Shown: piece after piece, positions 42,482 to 51,483 of the stretch
Position numbering within the stretch: the first letter of the stretch is position 1
How the letters are laid out: each line of letters opens with the position of its first letter
DNA from: HyVt-105 sp049975425
GTDB lineage: Bacteria; Bacteroidota; Bacteroidia; Bacteroidales; VadinHA17
Direction of reading: 5' to 3'
DNA: 64,000 nucleotides
NCBI GenBank assembly: GCA_049975425.1
Contig: JBNGDI010000011.1
Location: 21,578 to 85,577, forward strand
Program-made: the position numbers and the translations under genes
The notes under the pieces: model-generated
Seen by the model: only the letters and a program-made list of their open reading frames with translations
Told to the model about the DNA's origin: nothing
The model's database searches: none

Positions 42482-43291
42482 ATGCAATACGAACCGCTGA
42501 AAAATACACTGGGAAAACTCGTTGGCCGGAAACCACGGATAAGAATATGGCTTTACCGGTTGCTCGACATACATCTGCTGCGCACCTGGCATGTAAAAAA
42601 ATATCTGAAATCGTGGCATAAAAACCGACTGAACGGCACAGTTATTCTGGATGCCGGATCGGGGTTCGGCCAGTATACCTATTTCCTGGCAAGGTTGTCC
42701 GATACCAGCCGGGTAGAAGCCGTGGATATAAACGGGGAACAGGTAAACAACTGCCGCCGTTTTATCGACCATACCCCACTCAAACAAAGGGTATCTTTCA
42801 GAAAAGCCGACCTTACCGAATTCATGGAACCTGAAAAATACGACCTGATACTTTCCGTGGATGTGATGGAACATATTGCCGACGATGAAATCGTTTTTTC
42901 CAATTTTTACCGCTCCCTGCGCCCGGGAGGGATGCTCCTGGTTACCACCCCTTCCGACCGGGGAGGCTCGGATGTCAATGAAGAAGGGGAGCATTCGTTT
43001 ATTGAAGAACATGTCCGTGACGGTTACTCCGTGGAAGAAATTACCGGAAAACTGACCCGTGCCGGGTTCGGCCGGGTGGAAACCGGATATACCTACGGAA
43101 TCCCCGGCAACATCTCATGGAAACTGGGAATGAAATACCCGCTTACACTGATCGGCCGCCACCGTTTCTTCCTTTTGCTGATTCCTTTTTATTATTTATT
43201 AACATATCCATTTATATTGATTCTGAATATTTTAGATGTACATATTAACCATTCCCACGGTACAGGCCTCATCGTACGTGCCTGGAAATAA
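42482..43291 (+). CDS. class I SAM-dependent methyltransferase
   Basis: 269 residues. The SAM-binding motif is VILDAGSGFGQYTYFLAR, followed by VEAVDING, KADLTEF and the YDLILSVDVMEHIADDEIVFSNFYRSLRPGGMLLVTTP block of small-molecule methyltransferases. Two C-terminal hydrophobic stretches (about 225-250, FFLLLIPFYYLLTYPFILILNIL) suggest membrane attachment, so the substrate may be a lipid or quinone. Likely co-transcribed with rbfA (8 bp apart); the biological link is unclear. Confidence 0.85.
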   Translation: MQYEPLKNTLGKLVGRKPRIRIWLYRLLDIHLLRTWHVKKYLKSWHKNRLNGTVILDAGSGFGQYTYFLARLSDTSRVEAVDINGEQVNNCRRFIDHTPLKQRVSFRKADLTEFMEPEKYDLILSVDVMEHIADDEIVFSNFYRSLRPGGMLLVTTPSDRGGSDVNEEGEHSFIEEHVRDGYSVEEITGKLTRAGFGRVETGYTYGIPGNISWKLGMKYPLTLIGRHRFFLLLIPFYYLLTYPFILILNILDVHINHSHGTGLIVRAWK

Positions 43292-43294
43292 TGC

Positions 43295-43302
43295 TACTTT
43301 TG
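43295..43302 (+). promoter_or_regulatory. -7 promoter box upstream of the structured leader
   Basis: TACTTTTG fits TAnnTTTG, directly after the methyltransferase stop. Transcription would start near 43307, before the hairpin element at 43326-43416. Confidence 0.55.
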
Positions 43303-43325
43303 TAAAAATTTCTTTTGTTTTAACC

Positions 43326-43416
43326 GAAAAAGGCCTCTGTGGTTTAATTGACAGAACGTTCTCATCACAACGATGCGGAAAAGTGCGGGTTAAAGTCCCT
43401 GCCGGAGGCCTTTTTC
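43326..43416 (+). ncRNA. structured leader or small RNA with tRNA-like outline
   Basis: A perfect 12-base inverted repeat, GAAAAAGGCCTC at 43326-43337 and GAGGCCTTTTTC at 43405-43416, encloses 67 bases. The inner 79 bases from GGCCTCT to GGAGGCC form a 7-bp acceptor-like stem, a D-arm-like segment (GUUU pairs with GAAC around AAUUGACA) and a T-arm-like GGGTTAAAGTCCC, in which the invariant C56 of tRNA is A. The anticodon arm does not fold well, so this is not a working tRNA. The T-run at the end also fits a terminator or attenuator. It comes after a promoter box and before the LolC/E gene. Confidence 0.4.
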
Positions 43417-43464
43417 ATTTTTTCACAGGGTAGCGGTCTTTTTAACCATTTTATCTCCAAACCC

Positions 43465-44688
43465 TTGAATCTGCCGTTTTTCATAGCCAGGCGCTATCTC
43501 TTTGCAAAAAAGTCACGGAATGTGATCAATGTTATTTCTATGATCTCCCTGGTGGGGGTTATGGTGGGTACCATGGCCCTCATTGTGGTCCTGTCGGTAT
43601 TCAACGGATTCGACAACCTGGTCAGATCGCTGTTTAATGCTTTCGACCCGGATATCCGCATTACACTTACAGAAGGAAAAACCTTCCCGGCCGACGATCC
43701 CCTCCTGGTAAAGATCAGAGAGCATCCGGGAGTGCTTTATGCCGCCGATGTGCTGGAAGAAAATGCCCTGCTGAAATACGGGGAAAAACAGTACATAGCA
43801 ACCGTGAAGGGAGTGAGCGATGAATTCCTGAAAATGAGCGGCATCGACTCAATGATCATCGACGGGGAATTCACCCTGTGGGACCGGAACATGCCCTGTG
43901 CGGTGATCGGACAGGGAATCAGGATTTATCTGTCGGTGGGATTGAATTTTATCACCCCTATTCAGGTATACGTGCCCAAACGCACCGGAAACGTATCGCT
44001 GAACCCCGAGCAGGCATTTAACCGGAATTATATCTTCCCCTCGGGAATCTTTGCCATCCAGCAGGATTTTGATTCAAAGTATATCATTGTTCCCATTGAA
44101 TTTATTCGGAACCTGCTGGAATACGACAACGAGATCACCTCCCTGGAACTGAAGGTCAATCCTGCATTCAGTGAAACCACAGTACAGAATGAACTTACCG
44201 CCCTCGCCGGGGAACAATACAGCGTGCAAAACCGGTTCCAGCAGCAGGAACTGCTTTACAGGATCATGCGCTCGGAAAAATGGGCCATTTTTATGATCCT
44301 GGCCTTTATCCTGCTGGTGGCCTCCTTCAATATCATCGGTTCCATTACCATGCTGATACTCGATAAGAAAAAAGATATTGCCATTCTGCAGAGCCTGGGA
44401 ACCGAAATGAGCCGCATCAGAAAAATATTCTTTATCGAAGGCTGGCTGATTTCCGCCGGCGGGGCTACCATTGGTTTGATCCTTGGCGGTATCATCTGCT
44501 GGATCCAGCAAACCTTCGGATTGATCCGCCTGAAAGGCAGCGGATCGTTTGTGGTCGACACCTATCCGGTGGATATGCTCTGGACCGATTTCGTTTTCGT
44601 ATTCTTTACCGTTTTGCTGATCGGCTTTTTTGCAGCATGGTACCCGGTAAGATATATTACCCGCCGGTACCTTCACGCCAGTGAATAA
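43465..44688 (+). CDS. LolC/LolE-type lipoprotein-release ABC permease
   Basis: About 408 residues from a TTG at 43465 (MNLPFFIARRYLFAKKSRNV), which is where the family normally starts; the open frame begins at another TTG at 43348 inside the structured leader. Family blocks are NVINVISMISLVGVMVGTMALIVVLSVFNGFDNLVRSLF at helix 1, a periplasmic domain (about 60-270), and three more helices near ILAFILLVASFNIIGSITMLI, FIEGWLISAGGATIGLILGGI and FVFVFFTVLLIGFFAAWYPVRYI. FtsX-superfamily permeases of this kind move lipoproteins from the inner membrane to LolA. The ATPase gene (lolD) is not adjacent. Confidence 0.85.
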   Translation: MNLPFFIARRYLFAKKSRNVINVISMISLVGVMVGTMALIVVLSVFNGFDNLVRSLFNAFDPDIRITLTEGKTFPADDPLLVKIREHPGVLYAADVLEENALLKYGEKQYIATVKGVSDEFLKMSGIDSMIIDGEFTLWDRNMPCAVIGQGIRIYLSVGLNFITPIQVYVPKRTGNVSLNPEQAFNRNYIFPSGIFAIQQDFDSKYIIVPIEFIRNLLEYDNEITSLELKVNPAFSETTVQNELTALAGEQYSVQNRFQQQELLYRIMRSEKWAIFMILAFILLVASFNIIGSITMLILDKKKDIAILQSLGTEMSRIRKIFFIEGWLISAGGATIGLILGGIICWIQQTFGLIRLKGSGSFVVDTYPVDMLWTDFVFVFFTVLLIGFFAAWYPVRYITRRYLHASE

Positions 44689-44937
44689 ACCCTGCAGAAC
44701 AACACAGAACGGAAGACAAGGTTGGTGATAAATATCATTTAATGACGGTGATTCAGGTCATATATTTTAATTCTTATTTTACTTTTTCTTAAATATATTT
44801 TTTAAAATTTTACATCTTTATTAATTTTATTAAAGTTTTAATAAAATTTCTAAAATAACTGGTAAATATTTTGTTGTAACGAAAACAGGCACAGCCTCGT
44901 ATCAACAAAAAACAATGAAACAGGGACCTAATCCGGC

Positions 44938-47927
44938 ATGAACACAAAAAAAATCTTCAGCGGTGCCTGGCTCATTTTCTCTCTCTTCCTGTTCAAACCT
45001 GTTCAGGCTGATTCCCTTACCATCGTGTCTGTTACAGTTGACAGTGTCAGTTGCTATGGAATGTCCGACGGAAAAGTTACTGTGACTTTTACAGGAGGAG
45101 CCGCCCCGTATACCATCACATGGAAAGGAACCAATTTTACAACTACATACGATACAACGTACACCATCACCGGCCTGTCAGCCTCCAATTCTTTCTGGGT
45201 TGTGGTTGACGATTCACTTGGTGACAGCGATTTTGTTTCTGACATAGTTATCGGCCAGCCCGATCCCCTCGATATCACCCTGGATAATGTACAGGATCTT
45301 ACATGCCACGGCTCAGACGACGGATCCATCCATATCACCGTAACGGGAGGGAATCCGCCCTATACCTATAACTGGACCGGCCCCAACGGCTATACTTCGG
45401 TCAGTGAGGACCCCGAGAACCTGGCTCCCGGATCCTATTCCCTCACCCTCACCGATACCAAAGGCTGCGGAGGCAGCCTGGGACCCGTGACCGTACAGGA
45501 ACCACCTGAAATCAGCATCACTCCGCTGTCCATCACCCACGTATCCTGCAACGGTGCCGGCGACGGCGCCATCGATGTGGATGTATCCGGAGGAACACCG
45601 CCTTATACTTATGCCTGGACAGGGCCCGGAGGGTTTACCGCCTCCTCTCAGGATATCTCCGGCCTGGAAGCCGGCGATTATTCCCTCACCGTAACCGACG
45701 ATAACGGATGCATCCAGGCCTACGGGCCCGTTACCATCACCCAGCCCGACCCCCTGGCCATCACCGCCGATGATATATCCCACGTGAGCTGTCATGGAGG
45801 AAACGACGGATCCATCAGTATTTCCGTCACCGGAGGAACCACGCCATACTCTTATTCCTGGACCGGGCCCGGAGGGTTTACTGCTTCCACACAGGACATT
45901 TCCGGCCTGGAAGCCGGTGATTACTCCCTGGCCCTGACCGATGCCAACGGATGCACCGAATCCCTCGGGCCCCTGACTGTTACCCAGCCCTCTCCCATTT
46001 CCATTACCACTGACCTGACCACCGATAACGCCTGCCACGGGGGCAGCGAAGGGGAAATCCAGGTCTCGGTTTCCGGGGGAACGCCTCCTTACCTCTATGC
46101 CTGGACCGGGCCCGGCGGATTCACTGCTTCCACACAGGACATTTCCGGCCTGGAAGCCGGCGATTATTCCCTTACCGTGACCGACGATAACGGATGCTCA
46201 CAGGCACACGGGCCAGTTACCATCGGCCAGCCACCGGCCATCAGCATCACCCCGGTGTCCATCACCAACGCCTCCTGCAACGGTGCCGGCGACGGCGCCA
46301 TCGATGTGGATGTATCCGGAGGAACACNNNNNNNNNNNNNNNNNNNNNNNNNNNNNNNNNNNNNNNNNNNNNNNNNNNNNNNNNNNNNNNNNNNNNNNNN
46401 NNNNNNNNNNNNNNNNNNNNNNNNNNNTGCATCCAGGCCTACGGGCCCGTTACCATCACCCAGCCCGACCCCCTGGCCATCATCACCGACAACGTAACCC
46501 ATGTGAGTTGCTCCGGAGGAAACGACGGGGCCATCAGCATTTCCGTTACAGGAGGTACCGCACCGTATTCCTATGCCTGGACAGGACCCGGAGGGTTTAC
46601 TGCTTCCACACAGGACATTTCCGGACTGGAAGCCGGCGATTACCAGGTAATGGTAGGCGATAACAACGGATGTACGCAGAATAGCGACCTGATCACCATC
46701 ACCCAGCCTCCCCCCATGAACATTCTATCCGAAACCTCTGCCCATGTCAGCTGCCACGGAGGCAATGACGGGGAGATCCGGATTGAGGCCGAAGGTGGTG
46801 TTCCTCCCTATACGTGGTCGGTCAACGGTGGGATTTCTTTCCACAGCAACAACGGGGTGTTTACCGGACTCATTGCCAACAGTTATTCCGTTATCGTACA
46901 GGATGCAGCCGGCTGCCAGATACCCGGCTCGACCATTGTGATCACCGAGCCCGATCCGATTGTGTTCACCGTGGATACAGTCAAAGCCACCTGTAACCAT
47001 AACACTTTCGACGGCCAGCTGGAATTTTCCGCTTCCGGCGGTACTCCGCCTTATAGCTATTCAATTGACGGAGGGCAAAATTTTCAGTCGGGAACCGTTT
47101 TCAGCTCACTGGAAGGAGGCGCTTATACCTGTATTGTACGCGACCAGAACGGGTGTGAGGCCAGTCAGGTGGTTGAGATAGAAGGGAAATTCATTGTGAC
47201 GGCCGACGCAGGCGAAGATGCAAGCATTTGTCCGGGCGATGAGGTAGTGCTGAATGCCTCCGGGGGCGATATATATCAATGGAGTCCGGCAGAAGGCCTG
47301 AGCACCACCACATCCTCTTCACCGGTGGCATCTCCCGAAAGCACCACCACCTATACTGTGCTGGTAACCAAAGACCTGTGTTATGACAGTGACGAAGTGA
47401 CCGTGACTATTTACGAAGTCCCCGATATTGATGCCGGCCCGGATACTGCGGTTTTTATCGGGCAGTCGTACCAGCTTACTGCCACAGGAGGACCTTTTTC
47501 GGCCTATGCCTGGTTCCCTTCCACATGGCTTGATAATCCGGTAATTGCCGATCCGGTAACCACACCCGAGGAAACCACCAGGTATTATGTTACCGGTACC
47601 AGTGACGAAGGATGTACAGCCACCGACAGTGTATTGATCAGGGTAGCTACCCGTCTGATTATTCCATCGGGTTTCACCCCCAACAACGATGAAAAAAACA
47701 ATACCTGGAAAATCCTGAATGCCGACCTTTATCCCGATATGGTGGTGGAAGTATTCAATCGCTGGGGGGAAAGGGTTTTTTATTCGGAAGGATATTCTTC
47801 CGACAGGGAATGGGACGGAACCTATAAAGGAAAAGATTTGCCGATCGGAACCTATTATTATGTCATCCGGTTGAATGATGGTCGTGAAAGCAGGGCCATC
47901 ACCGGACCGGTAACCATTATCCGGTAG
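44938..47927 (+). CDS. SprB-repeat adhesin with C-terminal T9SS type B sorting domain (interrupted by gap)
   Basis: Surface protein with a signal peptide (to about VQA25), nine SprB-type repeats of about 80 residues visible through the conserved VSCxGxxDG...GGTPPYTYxWTGPxG and SGLxAGDYxLxVTDxNGC words, two PKD/Ig-like domains (ADAGEDASICPGDEVVLNASGG; DIDAGPDTAVFIGQSYQLTATGG) and a CHU_C/gliding-associated C-terminal domain (PSGFTPNNDEKNNTWKI, VFNRWGERVFY, GTYYYVIRLNDG). A 100-N gap at 46328-46427 breaks the frame: the left part reads in frame 1, the right part in frame 3. Equivalent sequence in repeat 3 shows a 110-base segment is missing here, which restores the frame. Exported by the T9SS; the next gene is its SprF partner. 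Confidence 0.88.
46328..46427. other. assembly gap of 100 N inside the SprB repeats
   Basis: A fixed 100-N placeholder. Flanks match those around 45599-45708 in an earlier repeat, which is 110 bases long, so the true gap is probably 110 bases or 110 plus a multiple of the repeat length (about 240). Confidence 0.95.
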
Positions 47928-48827
47928 ATGAAAAAAACCATATACATAGGGCTGTTCATTTTTTCCGGTTGGTTTGGCAATCGGTTGTCTGCTCAGCAAT
48001 TGCCCCAGTATACCCAGTTCATGTTCAATGATTTTGTACTGAATCCGGCGGTGGCTGGAACAGCCGATTATTACCAGATCAGGTCGAACAGCCGCTTTCA
48101 GTGGGTGGGAATACTCGACGCTCCCCAAACCATCAGTCTCAGTATTTACGGACCCCACAAAGAGAAACCCATGGGTTTCGGGGGGTACCTTTACAGTGAT
48201 GTGACCGGTCCAACCAGTCGTACCGGCCTGTACGGCACCTATGCCTACAACATAGAAGCCTGGCCGGATATCCGTCTTTCAATGGGGCTTTCGCTGGGGT
48301 TACTGCAAAACAAAGTGGACGGAACGGAAATTCAACTGATTGAAGAAAACGATCCGGTTTTTCAGGGCGGGGTATATTCCGCCTGGGTGCCCGATGCTTC
48401 TCTGGGATTTTATCTGTACCATGATAACTGGTTTGCCGGTTTTTCGGCTTTTCAGCTTTTCAGCAATAACATCAAGGTATATGATATAAAGAACGGCCTG
48501 AACCGTTTGAAACATCATTACTACCTGATGGGCGGATATGCAGCCGATATCCATCCCGATTTCAGGCTGGAGGTATCGGCCATGCTCAAGGGAACCACAC
48601 CCGTACCCCTGCAGCTGGAATTCAATGCCCGCACCACTTACCGGGAAACATTCTGGATGGGCCTGTCGTACCGCACAAAGGATGCCGCTTCCATCCTCCT
48701 CGGGTACATTCATGAAAACCGGTTCATGTTCGGATATTCTTACGATATCGGTACCTCCACCATTCGGTCGTTCAATTCGGGAACGCATGAAATCATGATC
48801 GGGATTCGCCTGAATCCCATCCGGTGA
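47928..48827 (+). CDS. sprF: PorP/SprF-family protein, partner of the SprB-like adhesin
   Basis: 299 residues, starting directly after the adhesin stop codon with no spacer. The signal peptide ends near LSAQQLPQYTQFMFNDFVLNPAVAGT, the PorP/SprF opening; the rest is a predicted outer-membrane barrel ending GTHEIMIGIRLNPI. In gliding Bacteroidota each type B cargo has its own SprF-like partner encoded downstream, which fits this pair. It is a second PorP/SprF protein in the window, distinct from the one beside gldK. Confidence 0.9.
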   Translation: MKKTIYIGLFIFSGWFGNRLSAQQLPQYTQFMFNDFVLNPAVAGTADYYQIRSNSRFQWVGILDAPQTISLSIYGPHKEKPMGFGGYLYSDVTGPTSRTGLYGTYAYNIEAWPDIRLSMGLSLGLLQNKVDGTEIQLIEENDPVFQGGVYSAWVPDASLGFYLYHDNWFAGFSAFQLFSNNIKVYDIKNGLNRLKHHYYLMGGYAADIHPDFRLEVSAMLKGTTPVPLQLEFNARTTYRETFWMGLSYRTKDAASILLGYIHENRFMFGYSYDIGTSTIRSFNSGTHEIMIGIRLNPIR

Positions 48828-48848
48828 GATCCTTTTCAGGAAAAATCG

Positions 48849-48856
48849 TATTTTTG
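48849..48856 (+). promoter_or_regulatory. -7 promoter box very close to an ATG
   Basis: TATTTTTG fits TAnnTTTG and ends 4 bases before the ATG at 48861, which would make the transcript leaderless or nearly so. Confidence 0.55.
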
Positions 48857-48860
48857 AAGT

Positions 48861-49643
48861 ATGAAGCAGCGGGGAACTATTTTGTTAATGCTGATAGCGC
48901 TGGTATTTGCCTGCCGGCCTGACAGAATAAGGAAAGCGGATACCATTCCCGAGAAAAAACTGATCCCTCTGCTGGTGGATATCTATTTGTTGCAGGGCAG
49001 TTTTCACAGTCCGGTGGTTTTCAGAAATTACGGAGGGATCGATTCCACGGCGCTGTTCGGAAATTTATTCGAGAAGCACGGGGTAACCCGGGAAGAACTG
49101 GATCGTACTCTGGATTATTATTCTGCCAGGCCCGACAAGCTTGAAAAGATATACCAGAAACTACTGGTTCAGCTCACCCAGCTTGAAACCAAACTGCAGG
49201 AACCGGATACCGAATCCGGAGAACCCATCAATTTATGGAACCAGCAAAGAAAATGGAGTTTGGCCGGTGATAAGGCCGTTACCACCCTTCCCTTCGTCAT
49301 TCCGCTCAAAGGTCCCGGAACATACACCATACAGGTCCGTTTACGTTTGCACGATGACGATCAGTCGGTCAACCCACGGCTTACAGCGTATTTCTGGTAC
49401 AAGGATGACACATCACCGGGAAAAAGATCCGATTTCCCTGTGAGACAATATCAGAAAAGCAGCCGGACGATCACCTATTCCGTTTCAAAGAATCTCGGTA
49501 ACGAACCGTATACTCATCTCAGGGGAAATATTCTGGATTACGATCCTCCGGAAGAGGGAATGAGCTGGAACAGACATGTGGATATTGAAGACATTTCCGT
49601 GACTTACACTCCCAGAAGGATAAGGAAATTGCAACCCAACTGA
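48861..49643 (+). CDS. DUF4296-like lipoprotein
   Basis: 260 residues. The signal peptide ends in LVFACRPDR with lipobox Cys18. Residues about 28-110 match the DUF4296 outline (IPEKKLIPLLVDIYLLQG, then HGVTREELDRTLDYYSARPDKLEKIYQKLL), a Bacteroidota domain of unknown role. A longer C-terminal part (about 130-260) is beta-rich and not recognised. It lies 33 bp after the sprF-like gene and has its own promoter box so close that the mRNA may be leaderless. Confidence 0.7.
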   Translation: MKQRGTILLMLIALVFACRPDRIRKADTIPEKKLIPLLVDIYLLQGSFHSPVVFRNYGGIDSTALFGNLFEKHGVTREELDRTLDYYSARPDKLEKIYQKLLVQLTQLETKLQEPDTESGEPINLWNQQRKWSLAGDKAVTTLPFVIPLKGPGTYTIQVRLRLHDDDQSVNPRLTAYFWYKDDTSPGKRSDFPVRQYQKSSRTITYSVSKNLGNEPYTHLRGNILDYDPPEEGMSWNRHVDIEDISVTYTPRRIRKLQPN

Positions 49644-49752
49644 ATTCTGCGGGTACCTGCCGGGGCAGGAGCAGGCAAGGCCATCTGTGTGTATACACAA
49701 AATACCTGCCGGCCTGGTTTTGCCCGGCGTCTGGAACAACATGCCTGTTTTA

Positions 49753-50181
49753 TTACCGGTTCAACCCCTTCTGCACCAGAAAGTATACCGCTTCCTTATC
49801 GTGTGAAAGAATATGTTCGCGGAACCATTCTATGAGGAATTCCCTCATTTCAAGACAAATGGTTTCCGAGCCCTTTTCGAACTCTTCCCGGAAACGGATG
49901 ATATGATCGATAAAATACTGGTGCGATTCTTTATGCCGGGAAAAGTTGGGATATTGATAGTTCTTGAAATAAATTTCTTCCTGCAACAGGTAGTGTTCCA
50001 CATAATGAACCAGGGCATAGAAAATGTCGGATGGATCCTCTTTGCAGGCTTTATTATTCAAAACACGGTCAAGTCGCTGGATAATTTCCACGAACTTCCG
50101 GTGATTCTCATCAATGATTTCCACATCCACTTTGTACTGGTCTTTCCATTCTACCGGTTCCCTGTGTTTTTCATCAGCCAT
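49753..50181 (-). CDS. bacteriohemerythrin
   Basis: 142 residues. Four-helix bundle with the diiron ligands of hemerythrin: IIDENHRKFVEII (His), HYVEHYLLQEEIYF (His, His, Glu), HKESHQYFIDHIIRF (His) and HILSHDKEAVYFL (His, Asp). Such proteins bind O2 or NO and act in sensing, storage or delivery. It stands alone, and 50 bp upstream lies a perfect TGA-N6-TCA palindrome placed as for a class II activator of the Crp/Fnr family, so oxygen- or redox-linked expression is likely. Confidence 0.92.
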   Translation of the reverse strand: MADEKHREPVEWKDQYKVDVEIIDENHRKFVEIIQRLDRVLNNKACKEDPSDIFYALVHYVEHYLLQEEIYFKNYQYPNFSRHKESHQYFIDHIIRFREEFEKGSETICLEMREFLIEWFREHILSHDKEAVYFLVQKGLNR

Positions 50182-50202
50182 AAGGAAACATTTATGTTAT
50201 TA

Positions 50203-50210
50203 CAAATGTA
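50203..50210 (-). promoter_or_regulatory. -7 promoter box for bacteriohemerythrin
   Basis: TACATTTG on the minus strand fits TAnnTTTG, with a predicted start near 50198 and the palindrome 50232-50245 centred about 40 bp upstream. Confidence 0.6.
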
Positions 50211-50231
50211 GTTCATCAGCTGTCGAATAAA

Positions 50232-50245
50232 ATGACAATTGTCAT
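50232..50245. promoter_or_regulatory. Crp/Fnr-like operator upstream of hemerythrin
   Basis: ATGACAATTGTCAT is a perfect 14-base palindrome with the TGA-N6-TCA core of the Crp/Fnr family. Its outer bases differ from TGTGA-N6-TCACA, so a second family member may bind it. Confidence 0.6.
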
Positions 50246-50355
50246 GGGAACAGGGTCATACGGTATCCGACGGTTTTGGGGCTTCAACCGCCGGGCTTCA
50301 CACGTCCGGCAGGGGATGTTTTTTTATTTACTTTACATAAAAGTTTGTATAACCG

Positions 50356-51483
50356 TTGAAAACCGAACCGCTCATCCTGGTAGCTCCCCTGGACTGGGGG
50401 CTGGGGCATGCCACCCGCACAGCCGCCCTCATCATGAAACTGCAGCAAATGCATGTGCAGATAGTCATAGCCGCTGACGGTGAAGCCCGGCGTTACCTGC
50501 GCCGTGTTTTTCCGGAATTGCATTTTCTGAAACTTCCCTTTTACCGGGTAAGGTATTTCAGGCACATTCCCCTGTGGATGGGGATATTGGTCCAGCTACC
50601 TGTGATCTGCGGGAGCATCGTGCGGGAGCATTTTATTCTGCGCAGGGCGGTAAAGAAGCTGGGAGTGGATATCGTGATATCCGACAATCGTTTCGGGTGC
50701 TGGAACAGGAATTGTTACAGCATATACCTTACCCATCAGGTAACGGTATGCCTTCCCCGGTGGATGAGAATACTGGAATACCCGCTTACCCGTTTACACC
50801 GGCACATCATCTCGAGGTACGATCAGTGCTGGATCCCGGATTTTGAAAGCGAACCGAATCTGTCGGGGAAGCTTTCTCATCGCCTTCCACTTCCTCCTCA
50901 CGCTTCATTTATCGGACCCCTCAGCGCTCTGGCCGGTTCACCTTATACTCCAGCCGCATCGGAAGATATTGTCCTGTTTGTTTTATCCGGTCCTGAACCG
51001 CAACGCAGTGTGTTTGAAGGGCAGGTATTCCGGGAGATTGCCTCCTTCCCACAGAAGAAAAAAATCGTTGTGGTCAGGGGTTCGGCGCATCCCATGAAGA
51101 AACCTGTTCCGGGAAGCGGGAATAACATTCAGGTTTTCGATCTGTTACCTGCCCGGGACCTGAAAAAAATCATTGAAAAGGCCGGGCTGGTCATATGCAG
51201 GGCCGGATACTCATCTGTAATGGACCTGGTTATCCTGAAAAAACAGGGAGTGCTGGTTCCAACCCCGGGACAGACAGAACAGGAATACCTGTCCCGCCAC
51301 CTGAAAGAAACGGGAGCTTTTTTCAGTATGCCGCAAAAACACTTCAGCCTCGAAAGGGCCCTGCAAAAGGCTTCTTTCTTTTCTCCGGGGATTTTCCGGG
51401 AAAAGCCGGGCAATGAATGGGAAGAAAAACTGAAGCAGATCGTTTCACAAAAGCAGCGCGGCCAGCATAAATCCCAATCCTGA
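50356..51483 (+). CDS. glycosyltransferase 28 (MurG-like) family protein
   Basis: 375 residues from a TTG at 50356 (MKTEPLILVAPLDWGLGHATRTAALI); no ATG lies upstream in frame and the first ATG inside the gene would cut the nucleotide-binding Rossmann start. The family pattern is GLGHATRTAALIMKLQQ (donor-side loop), LGVDIVISDNRFGCW in the acceptor domain, and in the donor domain RGSAHP and LVICRAGYSSVMDLVILKKQGVLVPTPGQTEQEYLSRHLKETG, as in MurG-type enzymes. Acceptor and sugar are unknown. It overlaps the convergent PAP2-like gene by 39 bp. Confidence 0.78.
   Translation: MKTEPLILVAPLDWGLGHATRTAALIMKLQQMHVQIVIAADGEARRYLRRVFPELHFLKLPFYRVRYFRHIPLWMGILVQLPVICGSIVREHFILRRAVKKLGVDIVISDNRFGCWNRNCYSIYLTHQVTVCLPRWMRILEYPLTRLHRHIISRYDQCWIPDFESEPNLSGKLSHRLPLPPHASFIGPLSALAGSPYTPAASEDIVLFVLSGPEPQRSVFEGQVFREIASFPQKKKIVVVRGSAHPMKKPVPGSGNNIQVFDLLPARDLKKIIEKAGLVICRAGYSSVMDLVILKKQGVLVPTPGQTEQEYLSRHLKETGAFFSMPQKHFSLERALQKASFFSPGIFREKPGNEWEEKLKQIVSQKQRGQHKSQS

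Noticed and set aside
43332..43410. Functional tRNA gene
   Set aside because: Outline is tRNA-like, but the anticodon arm does not fold, the D-stem is displaced and C56 is A. Kept only as a structured RNA candidate.
44689..44937. Regulatory elements in the AT-rich gap before the SprB-like gene
   Set aside because: The sequence is strongly A+T-rich with many chance TATTTT words; no exact TAnnTTTG box or palindrome stood out.
49688..49699. TGTGTATACACA palindrome between convergent genes
   Set aside because: Lies between two gene ends, not at a promoter; no T-run for a terminator, so probably chance.
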